48,217 nt of DNA from a virus. The DNA is taken from IMG/VR virus record IMGVR_UViG_3300027659_000052, positions 1 to 48,217 of that record, one strand, 5' to 3'. Each line of letters starts with the position of its first letter. Position 1 is the stretch's first letter. This document shows, piece by piece, positions 37,601 through 43,551 of this stretch. The position numbers and the translations under genes are program-made. The notes under the pieces are model-generated. The model was given only the letters and a program-made list of their open reading frames with translations. It was not told the DNA's origin and did not search any database.

Positions 37601-37896
37601 TTGATGAAATTAAAACTTCACCGAATGCTTTAGTTAGATTTTTAAATTATAAGCAATTGCCATTTGCAGAAGAAGAGATGTTTGTGATATCATTTAAACC
37701 AAGAACAACAAAAACTGGAAAGAAGATGGCATTATTAACTTTAGCAGATTCATCAAGAGACTTACATTCTATAACAGTATTCCCAACATCTTTTGCAAAA
37801 GCCTATATGCATATTAAAGAGGGCAATACCTATAAGTTTGATTTTGGCAAAACAAAAGATGGGACTATAACTTTGGAGGATGTTCATGTCAGTTAG
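34621..37896 (+). CDS. dnaE: DNA polymerase III alpha subunit (DnaE-like)
   Basis: A 1091-residue C-family polymerase. The PHP domain starts almost at the N-terminus (HVHTHYSLFDG, H7, H9, H11; ITDHGTLSGH). The palm has GPGRGSSAGS (about 379-388) and the catalytic aspartates PDIDTD (D423, D425). Also visible are the YQEQVMQ and KSHAVAYSTVSYWTAW motifs typical of the family. The C-terminus (about 920-1090) appears to hold an OB-type domain (FILMGMIKSIKRGTGWSR). ATG 34621 is the conservative start; an upstream in-frame ATG at 34576 lies within the SSB-like gene. Length is slightly below bacterial DnaE (~1160). No ribosome site is evident, suggesting coupling to the SSB gene. Confidence 0.93.
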   Translation: MNYAGLHVHTHYSLFDGIATPEEYLSRAVDLKMPALAITDHGTLSGHREFYRTAKSKGIKPILGLEGYMCADISDTRDKSEREGQQDLVYNHIILLAKNQIGLENLNKISEVSWTDGFFKKPRFDFEILEKYREGIIVTSACPSSVIVKALEENEFAIAKKNIKWFKNNFGSDYYIEVMPHNTPEINKALIELADEFDIKVVVTPDCHHSDTSQKEIQEFKLLMNTHGKVNKEATYEKSKKKTNMMQRLDYLYGEDRQITFNKFDIHLLSYDEIKLAMEKQGIDRPDIYSNTLLLADTVEDYDIQDGLDLLPVQYKSPDSELEKIAFEGLTLKGLQDNEEYVNRLREELEIVKNKKFAPYFLVVQSMIAWAKKEGIMVGPGRGSSAGSLVCFTLGITDIDPIKYGLLFFRFINPERNDFPDIDTDIQDTRREEVKDYLVRQYRHVASIATFLEFKGKGVVRDVARVLNIPLSDVNKALKQVDTWEDFCYSKTTLWFREKYPEVEVYGDQLRGRIRGTGIHAAGVVTSKNPIFRYAPLETRSSPGSDERIPVVGVDMEEAERIGLIKIDALGLKTLSVIQDAIAEIKKNHYKEINLLEIDLEDSKVYEMISDGYTKGVFQCEAAPYTSLLIKMGVKNLNELAASNALVRPGAMNTIGKDYIARKHGKQNIDYLNKVMKPITIDTYGCVLYQEQVMQACVELGGMTMAEADKVRKIIGKKKDAKEFDQFKEKFVNGASKYISPNSALDLWHDFEAHAGYSFNKSHAVAYSTVSYWTAWLKYYYPLEFMFALLKNEKDKDGRTEYLIEAKRMGISIKLPHINDSDMDFKIEGKGIRFGLSSVKYISDKIAERYIQARPFTSYKQLEEFTFTKGNGVNSRALQSLRITGAATFSDNPRNDQEIKENLYEYLNLPEFNMTVPTQYHSFIQSTEDFEEKGSFILMGMIKSIKRGTGWSRVDVLDKTGSIGIFDDENTTIEIGKTYLLLASDNRIVSAIPVDEIKTSPNALVRFLNYKQLPFAEEEMFVISFKPRTTKTGKKMALLTLADSSRDLHSITVFPTSFAKAYMHIKEGNTYKFDFGKTKDGTITLEDVHVS

Positions 37897-38899
37897 CGTA
37901 GAAGATGTTTTAGCATTACTAGATCCTAAACTTAGAAAACGTTTGGGTACTGGAGAAGGAATTACTTTTGAATACCAGCCTACTCCCAGTTATGGTCTTA
38001 ACAAGGCTCTTGGTGGCGGTTTACCGTATGGAAGACAGGTTTTGATCTGGGGTAGCAAGTCAAGTGCAAAGTCCTCTATGTGTCTACAAATGATTGCAAT
38101 GGCACAAGCAGAAGGAAAAATCTGTGCATGGATTGACTCAGAAATGTCATACTCAGAAGATTGGGCTATAAAACTTGGGGTAGATCCAAAAAAACTAATC
38201 TATTCACAAGCACGAACAATTAGCGATATGGTAGATGTAGGAGTAGGTCTTATCAATGCTGGAGTTGATTTAATTGTAATTGATAGTATTACATCAATGC
38301 TTCCTGCCATTTACTTTGAAAAAGATACAGATGATATGAAGGCTTTAGAAAATACAAAACAGATTGGAGCAGAGTCTCGTGACTTTAGCAACGCTTGGAA
38401 GATGCTTAACTATGCTAATAACAAAGTTAAGCCGACTATGCTTGTACTTATTTCTCAGTCTCGTAATAATATTAACGCTATGTATACTAGTCAGCAGCCT
38501 TCTGGTGGGCAGGCTACTAAGTTTTATTCCTCTTGCGTTATTAAACTATTCTCATCGGAATCAGACAATCAAGCAATCAAGGGAAAAATTAAAATAGGAG
38601 ATAAATTAATTGAAGAAAAAATTGGTAGAAAAATTAGATGGGAATTACAATTCTCTAAAACCTCTCCTGGCTTTCAGTCTGGTGAGTATGATTTTTATTT
38701 TAGAGGTAATGATATTGGGATTGATAAGATAGGCGATCTTGTTAATACCGCAGAACAAATGGGTATGGTAAATAGAACTGGTGCTTGGTATCAACTTGAT
38801 GATGGCACAAAAGTTCAAGGTAGAGATGCATTCATTGATAGAGTAAGAGAAGACTTAGACTTACAAGAACAACTAAAATTAAAGGTAGAGAATGCTTAA
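37886..38899 (+). CDS. RecA/UvsX-like recombinase
   Basis: A 337-residue strand-exchange protein. Walker A is GSKSSAKSS (G56-S64), where the usual glycine before Lys is Ala; the catalytic Glu lies in IDSEMSYSED (E86); Walker B is LIVIDS (D133); LVLISQSRNNI holds the glutamine that senses nucleotide. The core is about the size of RecA, with a basic C-terminus. GGAGG at 37875-37879 is 6 nt from ATG 37886, the chosen start; ATG 37880 is too close. It overlaps the polymerase gene by 11 nt. A phage-type (UvsX-like) recombinase is likely, acting with the SSB and junction nucleases. Confidence 0.85.
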   Translation: MSVSVEDVLALLDPKLRKRLGTGEGITFEYQPTPSYGLNKALGGGLPYGRQVLIWGSKSSAKSSMCLQMIAMAQAEGKICAWIDSEMSYSEDWAIKLGVDPKKLIYSQARTISDMVDVGVGLINAGVDLIVIDSITSMLPAIYFEKDTDDMKALENTKQIGAESRDFSNAWKMLNYANNKVKPTMLVLISQSRNNINAMYTSQQPSGGQATKFYSSCVIKLFSSESDNQAIKGKIKIGDKLIEEKIGRKIRWELQFSKTSPGFQSGEYDFYFRGNDIGIDKIGDLVNTAEQMGMVNRTGAWYQLDDGTKVQGRDAFIDRVREDLDLQEQLKLKVENA

Positions 38900-39068
38900 C
38901 AATTTTTCTACATATAAAGGAAAGTTTGTTTGTCAAAAATGTAATGAAGAAGTTATTGTTTGTAGATTATGGACAGAAACAAGAGATTTAACTTGGATGT
39001 GTACTAAAAAACATATATCAAAAGTTAGTCTTATTCCAAAAGGAAAAAAGGATTATAAAGATGAGTGA
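38892..39068 (+). CDS. Small zinc-binding protein (58 residues)
   Basis: An ORF of 58 codons starting at ATG 38892, which overlaps the recombinase stop by 8 nt, and ending at TGA 39066-39068, overlapping the next gene by 8 nt. Cys residues are C14-x2-C17, C24 and C37, with H41. The arrangement suggests a zinc-binding fold, and TWMCTKKH is the most distinctive motif. Overlaps and the neighbouring operon strongly support translation. Function unknown. Confidence 0.6.
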   Translation: MLNNFSTYKGKFVCQKCNEEVIVCRLWTETRDLTWMCTKKHISKVSLIPKGKKDYKDE

Positions 39069-39357
39069 GAGATCAGAATCAAAAAGATTAGGTGCCAAAC
39101 AACACAAGAATAGTGGTAGAAACACTCACAAAGGAGATGCCACGTGGAAAAATTTTACAGTAGATTTTAAAGAAGTTAGCAAATCATTTACTCTTAATGA
39201 AAAAGTTTGGGCTAAAGCAACCACTGATGCAATTAAAAATAAAAGCGATCCAGCAATAGTTGTTGTGATGGGACAAGAGCATAAAAAGATAAGACTTGCT
39301 ATAATAGAATTAGAAGTTTTAGAACAAATTTTGGAGAAAAACAATGACAACAAATAA
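39061..39357 (+). CDS. Putative Holliday junction/PD-(D/E)XK nuclease
   Basis: A 98-residue protein. After an N-terminal SESKRLGAKQHKNSGRN comes GD (25-26), then VDFKEVSKSF with D35-x-K37, an arrangement like small phage resolvases and PD-(D/E)XK nucleases (E6, D26, D35, K37). The second half is helix-strand (KVWAKATTDAIKNKSDPAIV). The small size and location after recombinase fit a junction-processing enzyme. A separate RuvC-like gene is present at 41.4 kb, so this could alternatively be a general nuclease. Confidence 0.55.
   Translation: MSERSESKRLGAKQHKNSGRNTHKGDATWKNFTVDFKEVSKSFTLNEKVWAKATTDAIKNKSDPAIVVVMGQEHKKIRLAIIELEVLEQILEKNNDNK
39297..39305 (+). promoter_or_regulatory. Possible extended -10 (TGC+TATAAT) inside nuclease gene
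   Basis: TGC-TATAAT lies within the nuclease coding region, about 38 nt before the oxygenase ATG at 39344. No -35 element is evident and the match sits in codons Leu-Ala-Ile-Ile, so it could be coincidental. Confidence 0.35.
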
Positions 39358-39982
39358 CTTACGTTTAATAAAAGAAAATATAATTGTTGATAATGTTTTT
39401 TCTAAAAAAGATTTAAATTTATTATATCAAAGCATTGATATTGAATTACAAAATAATCCTATAATTCAAAACATGGGAAGAGCATATGTTCCTCTTTATT
39501 TTAAAAAAAACACAGACATAAACAACGAGCCCTGCCCTTTAAAAATAAAACAAGAACTGGTTGATGTAGTTATAAAAAAAGCAAATAAATGTTCTAATTT
39601 TAATTTAGAACTTGAAAGCATTTCATATGCTAAATATTCTTTAGATTATGGAATTCCAGAATTAAAACCACATACAGATTCTAATTTTAAAAAAGAAAGA
39701 CTAACATTTGACATACAGTTGAATAGTAATACAGACTGGCCAATAGTCATTGAAAAAAATCAATATATTTTAAAAAATAATCAAGCGTTAGTGTTTTCTG
39801 GTACAAATCAAGTTCATTGGCGAACAAAAAAAATATTTAAAAATTTAGATTATGTTGATATGATTTTCTTTCAATTTTCTGACAAAACAAATACTTTAAA
39901 AGATTTAGATTCAAAAGTTATTTTACAAAGAAACATTCTTCAAAAATCATTATCAATAAAATACGAGAAGGGTTTAATATAA
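39344..39982 (+). CDS. 2-oxoglutarate/Fe(II)-dependent oxygenase-like protein
   Basis: A 212-residue protein with the pattern of the cupin-like 2OG oxygenases: metal-binding HxD at H110-x-D112 (KPHTDSN), a distal His H158 (QVHWR) about 46 residues on, and R160 or a nearby basic residue for 2-oxoglutarate. The fold is otherwise strand-rich (TFDIQLNSNTDWPIVIEKNQ). Fe(II)/2OG enzymes hydroxylate proteins, nucleic acids or small molecules; the substrate is unknown. GGAG in TTGGAG at 39331-39336 serves as the ribosome site. Notably AT-rich, unlike most genes around it, which suggests later acquisition. Other possibility: an inactive relative. Confidence 0.65.
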   Translation: MTTNNLRLIKENIIVDNVFSKKDLNLLYQSIDIELQNNPIIQNMGRAYVPLYFKKNTDINNEPCPLKIKQELVDVVIKKANKCSNFNLELESISYAKYSLDYGIPELKPHTDSNFKKERLTFDIQLNSNTDWPIVIEKNQYILKNNQALVFSGTNQVHWRTKKIFKNLDYVDMIFFQFSDKTNTLKDLDSKVILQRNILQKSLSIKYEKGLI

Positions 39983-40281
39983 TGGAAAATACAACACTAG
40001 AACAACTTAATGATCTGTCAGATATAGCAGAGTTTATGCAAGATGAAGACCTTACAACTGCACTAACTATGATTGCTAAACTTATTATTAAACCAGATAT
40101 TCCTATTCAAGTTGCAACCTTAGAAATTGTTAGGCTTCAGGCCATTGCTGCTAAATTGGCATTAAAGGCAACCTGGATGGCAAATGTTGACAAAAGTAAC
40201 AGGGGAAAGAAAAACATTTACTATACTGCAGCAGAGGCAGTAAACAATTTAGTATCAGCATTGAAATATATCACCAGATAG
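39982..40281 (+). CDS. Small helical protein, unknown
   Basis: A 99-residue, helix-rich protein beginning MENTTLEQLNDLSDIAEFMQ, starting on the last base of the upstream stop (TAATG). It contains a long hydrophobic-amphipathic stretch (EIVRLQAIAAKLALKATWM) and a C-terminal helix. Not recognised. Confidence 0.55.
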   Translation: MENTTLEQLNDLSDIAEFMQDEDLTTALTMIAKLIIKPDIPIQVATLEIVRLQAIAAKLALKATWMANVDKSNRGKKNIYYTAAEAVNNLVSALKYITR

Positions 40282-40289
40282 TGTATACT
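40282..40289 (+). promoter_or_regulatory. Promoter TTGAAA and TATACT
   Basis: TTGAAA at 40261-40266, a 17-nt spacer and TATACT at 40284-40289; TG lies directly before without the usual spacer base. AAAGGA at 40298-40303 precedes the next start at 40310. It overlaps the stop region of the upstream gene. Confidence 0.55.
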
Positions 40290-40309
40290 TATCTAAACAA
40301 AGGAATATA

Positions 40310-41125
40310 ATGACTAAAAGTTTACTACAACAAGTAATGGTAAAGCAAATAAAGGCAGAAAGTCACATAGATACTAAATCTTTAGTTGAGGCTATTGAAA
40401 AAGGTTATCTTGTAGGTCGTGATAAAAAGTTTGTTCAAAAGAAAACATTTGCTCCATCAACAATCGCTTATGGGTTTGGTGAGTGTGCTAGATATTGGTA
40501 CTTAGCCTTTGACGGCAACGAGTTTGATGACTTAACTACTCCATTCTCTGCTGCAAATATGGGTAATGGTACTTTATCTCATGGAAGAATTCAAGACGCA
40601 ATTCTTAATTCTGGAATAGCAAAAGTATTTACTGATGAAAAAACTGGCAAGCCAACAACTGAATTTAAAATTAGTAACCAAGATCCTCCAATCTTTGGAT
40701 ATGGAGATGGTATTTTAGTTATTAATGATGAAGAAGTTGTATTGGAAATTAAAACATGCGGAGAAGAAGCGTTTCAATATTATAAAAGAATGAATAAGGC
40801 TAAAAAGGGCCATCTTATTCAAATACTTTTGTATATGAAAATTCTTAAGAAAAAAGATGGAGTGTTACTATATGAAAATAAAAATAACCATGAACTTCTT
40901 GCAATTCCAGTAAGTGTAAATGATTACTACAGACAATGGATAGACAATACATTTAACTGGCTAAGAGAAGTACGCAAGGCTTGGGAAAATCGAACTCTTC
41001 CTAATAAAAACTATCGTGCAAATTCAAAAATTTGTAAGGCTTGTCCAGTCCAAAAGGCCTGCGCTGATGCAGGACCAGGAGTAATTAAAATTGCTCCACT
41101 AGAAGGTCTAAGTGAAGCCGTGTAG
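40310..41125 (+). CDS. Cas4/RecB-like iron-sulfur exonuclease
   Basis: A 271-residue protein of the PD-(D/E)XK nuclease group. Active-site residues: D133 (GYGDGIL), E146-x-K148 (VLEIKTC), and Q171-x3-Y175 (QILLYM). Four Cys, C59 and C242-x2-C245-x5-C251, would hold an Fe-S cluster. No CRISPR array or other Cas genes occur here, so it is likely a phage recombination nuclease processing double-strand ends with the recombinase. The next gene overlaps it by 14 nt. Confidence 0.75.
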   Translation: MTKSLLQQVMVKQIKAESHIDTKSLVEAIEKGYLVGRDKKFVQKKTFAPSTIAYGFGECARYWYLAFDGNEFDDLTTPFSAANMGNGTLSHGRIQDAILNSGIAKVFTDEKTGKPTTEFKISNQDPPIFGYGDGILVINDEEVVLEIKTCGEEAFQYYKRMNKAKKGHLIQILLYMKILKKKDGVLLYENKNNHELLAIPVSVNDYYRQWIDNTFNWLREVRKAWENRTLPNKNYRANSKICKACPVQKACADAGPGVIKIAPLEGLSEAV

Positions 41126-41402
41126 TTGGTGCGAGAATATGTTTGATGCTACAGTAAGTTATCAAATTTACTGTAGTCCAACTTGTAGAAATGAAGCAAC
41201 AAAAGTAAAAATTGCTAACAAGCAGGCATTAAATAAAAGAAAAAAAAGAATTGGCAAAGATAGAAAATGTGCCAGAGGTTGTGGAACTACCCTTTCAATG
41301 TACAACGATGTTAACTATTGTCCAAATTGCACGGTAGATCCAAAAGAATTACATAGAATGCTTAATCAAATTAAAGGTTATATGCAGTATGAACAAGAAT
41401 AA
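41112..41402 (+). CDS. Double zinc-finger small protein
   Basis: A 96-residue protein from GTG 41112. Two four-Cys sites are visible: C4-x2-C7 with C21-x3-C25, and C53-x3-C57 with C70-x2-C73, separated by a Lys/Arg-rich basic stretch (NKRKKRIGKDRK). This could bind nucleic acid. It overlaps the Cas4-like gene by 14 nt and the following RuvC-like gene by 14 nt, so the three may act together. Confidence 0.6.
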   Translation: MKPCSWCENMFDATVSYQIYCSPTCRNEATKVKIANKQALNKRKKRIGKDRKCARGCGTTLSMYNDVNYCPNCTVDPKELHRMLNQIKGYMQYEQE

Positions 41403-41979
41403 ATGGGGTTTTGCTATTAAGCCAAAAAAAATATGCGCTATTGATGCTAGTACAAACAGCCTTGCATTTGCTTTATTTGAGAATGAAATTCTTGGGACAG
41501 TTGGTAAAATTAATTTTGAAGGTAACACAAATTATGAAAAGGTTATGGATGCATGCAATAAAACTAAATCATTTTTAGATCATTATGGAGGGTTTGAAGC
41601 CATAGTTATTGAACATACCGTGTTTATGAATAGTCCAAAGGTTGCTGCAGATTTAGCACTTGTTCAAGGAGCCTTGTTAGGAGCAGCAGGATTAACTGGC
41701 ACAAAAGTTATAGGAACAGTTTCTCCAATAACATGGCAAAACTTTATTGGTAATAAAAAAATTGATAAGGATGAAAAGTTTGCCATACGATTAGCAAATC
41801 CTGGAAAGTCAGAGTCTTGGTATAAAACCTATGAAAGAAATTTACGCAAAGAAAGAACAATAAGGTTTATTAATATGCAGTATGATAGATCTATAACTGA
41901 CAACGATGTAGCAGATGCTTGTGGTATTGGGCATTGGGCTATAAAAAACTGGGATAAAGCAATAGGAGTTGACAAGTAA
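41389..41979 (+). CDS. RuvC-like junction resolvase
   Basis: A 196-residue RNase H-fold protein. Catalytic acidic residues: D19 (CAIDASTNSLAF), E75 (AIVIEHTVF), and the late pair D173/D176 (DNDVADACGIGHWA). Matches the RuvC pattern. Resolves branched DNA generated in replication and recombination, supplying unbranched DNA to the terminase. Start ATG 41389 overlaps the previous gene by 14 nt. Confidence 0.75.
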   Translation: MNKNKWGFAIKPKKICAIDASTNSLAFALFENEILGTVGKINFEGNTNYEKVMDACNKTKSFLDHYGGFEAIVIEHTVFMNSPKVAADLALVQGALLGAAGLTGTKVIGTVSPITWQNFIGNKKIDKDEKFAIRLANPGKSESWYKTYERNLRKERTIRFINMQYDRSITDNDVADACGIGHWAIKNWDKAIGVDK

Positions 41980-42623
41980 TGCCAGAGTTAAATGCAAACA
42001 TACCACCGATTTCGTGTTATGTAAGAGGAAACTATTTAAGAAATCATAAAGACAGTCACGACAAATATTTTGAGTGCGTAGTCTTTGGTGTTTCAAGTTT
42101 AAAGTCTAGAAGTCCACTATTTCATATAATGATGCCAGATGGTGGTCTTTGGTGGAGGCTTCCAATTTCTGCTTTCTGTACAGAGCCAGGAGTTCCTGAA
42201 GCAGATCTTCACAATTTAGTTTTGTGGAATTCTTTTAGTCATCATATTGCTGTAACTCAGTTTGAAAATTTAACTAACCTTAGAATGTCTTATATAGATA
42301 GAACAAAAACAATGCATAAGGGAACATATTTGTTTACATTGGACTGGCATAACCCAGATACAAATGTTTTAGATGATGGGTATTCAGAAAGTCCAGCAGA
42401 CCATAAGTGTGGGCATGTTATACAAAGAGACGATGGAAACTTTGCTATTCAACCTAATAATAGAGTTCGTATCTATGAACCATCATTTACTCTTGAAAAA
42501 GAATACTTAATTGACAGAATAATCAATGAAAGAAAATATGATGTTGAAAATCAAGATAAATGGATTATGGAAAACTCAGATAGATTTGATTATGATATTA
42601 ACTTAAACGAAGTTGACAAATAA
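41979..42623 (+). CDS. Conserved-looking protein, unknown function
   Basis: A 214-residue protein starting MPELNANIPPISCYVRGNYL. Distinctive segments are GGLWWRLPISAFC and YLFTLDWHNPDTNVLDDGYS, followed by HKCGHVIQRDDGNFA. The HKCGH and other His residues could bind metal, but no family is recognised. The start lies on the upstream stop (TAATG). Its place between RuvC-like and small regulatory genes gives no further clue. Confidence 0.55.
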   Translation: MPELNANIPPISCYVRGNYLRNHKDSHDKYFECVVFGVSSLKSRSPLFHIMMPDGGLWWRLPISAFCTEPGVPEADLHNLVLWNSFSHHIAVTQFENLTNLRMSYIDRTKTMHKGTYLFTLDWHNPDTNVLDDGYSESPADHKCGHVIQRDDGNFAIQPNNRVRIYEPSFTLEKEYLIDRIINERKYDVENQDKWIMENSDRFDYDINLNEVDK

Positions 42624-42627
42624 CGAT

Positions 42628-42783
42628 ATGGCTGCTAAACTGTATACATCAGAAGTCTTTATGCGTAAACGATATGTTATGGATAAAAAGACTCCAGAGG
42701 AGATTGCTAAGGAGTGTGGATGTACAATAGAGACTGTTTACGTTTACCTTGCAAAATTTGGATTGAGGAAGTCTAAGCGATGA
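42628..42783 (+). CDS. Tiny helix-turn-helix protein (51 residues)
   Basis: A 51-codon ORF from ATG 42628 to TGA 42781-42783, overlapping the next gene by 4 nt. Residues about 23-46 read as a helix-turn-helix (TPEEIAKECGCTIETVYVYL). The C-terminus is basic (RKSKR). A small DNA-binding regulator or resolvase-derived DNA-binding fragment is likely. No clear ribosome binding site precedes it. Confidence 0.55.
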   Translation: MAAKLYTSEVFMRKRYVMDKKTPEEIAKECGCTIETVYVYLAKFGLRKSKR

Positions 42784-43025
42784 GCGATCATTTAAAAATT
42801 ACAGTTGATCAAGTTAGCCATCCAGAGCATTACACTAGCGATCCATCTGGCGTCGAGTGTCTAGAAATAACTAGACATAGAAATTTTAATATAGGTAACG
42901 CTATTAAGTATCTTTGGAGAGCAGGATTAAAAAACGAAGAGAAACATGTTGAAGATTTAAAGAAAGCAATTTTTTATATTCAAGATGAAATCTATAGAAT
43001 TGAAGGAATAAATCATGTCAACTGA
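42780..43025 (+). CDS. DUF3310-type protein
   Basis: An 81-residue protein matching the pattern of the DUF3310 family (also noted in nucleotide-kinase-like phage ORFs): VSHPEHYTSDPSGVECLEIT then NIGNAIKYLWRAGLKN and DLKKAIFYIQDEI. The function of the family is unsettled. It overlaps the next gene by 11 nt. Confidence 0.75.
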   Translation: MSDHLKITVDQVSHPEHYTSDPSGVECLEITRHRNFNIGNAIKYLWRAGLKNEEKHVEDLKKAIFYIQDEIYRIEGINHVN

Positions 43026-43551
43026 AGTAGAACTTATTGAACACTTAGATCAAATAAATAAAGTAGTAGAAGAATACCTAAAGGGTAGCGACCCAACCAA
43101 GATTTCAAAAGATTTAAGTATGCCTAGAGTTAGAGTTGTTGCACTTATAAATGAGTGGAAGGTTATGGCTTCTGCCAACGATGCCATTCGAGGCAGGGCT
43201 AAAGAAGCACTAGCAGCAGCAGATCAGCATTACGGTAAGTTAATTTCTAAAGCCTACGAAGTTATTGATGAGGCTGGATTAAACAATAATCTTGGAGCAA
43301 AGACTAATGCAATTAAATTAGTATTAGATATTGAATCTAAAAGAATTGATATGCTACAAAAGGCAGGGCTGTTAGAAAATAAAGAACTAGCAGAAGAGAT
43401 CCTAGAGGTTGAACAAAAACAAGAAGTATTGATTGGCATATTACGTGATATTGCTTCTGAGTACCCACAAGTAAGAGATGAAATTATGAAAAGGTTGTCG
43501 TCTATTGCTAAAGATAATGAGGTAATAACAATTGTCCACGATGTTCAATGA
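43015..43551 (+). CDS. terS: Terminase small subunit
   Basis: A 178-residue protein directly before the large terminase gene. The N-terminal region includes a helix-turn-helix (DPTKISKDLSMPRVRVVALI, about 26-45), which would recognise the packaging site, followed by a long helical oligomerisation region (AKEALAAADQHYGKLISKAY, LENKELAEEILEVEQKQ). The position and fold fit TerS; the exact site bound is not identifiable here. Confidence 0.7.
   Translation: MSTEVELIEHLDQINKVVEEYLKGSDPTKISKDLSMPRVRVVALINEWKVMASANDAIRGRAKEALAAADQHYGKLISKAYEVIDEAGLNNNLGAKTNAIKLVLDIESKRIDMLQKAGLLENKELAEEILEVEQKQEVLIGILRDIASEYPQVRDEIMKRLSSIAKDNEVITIVHDVQ

Noticed and set aside
40310-41125. CRISPR adaptation module because of Cas4-like gene
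   Set aside because: No repeat-spacer array, cas1 or cas2 was seen. Nuclease is better placed in the phage recombination set.
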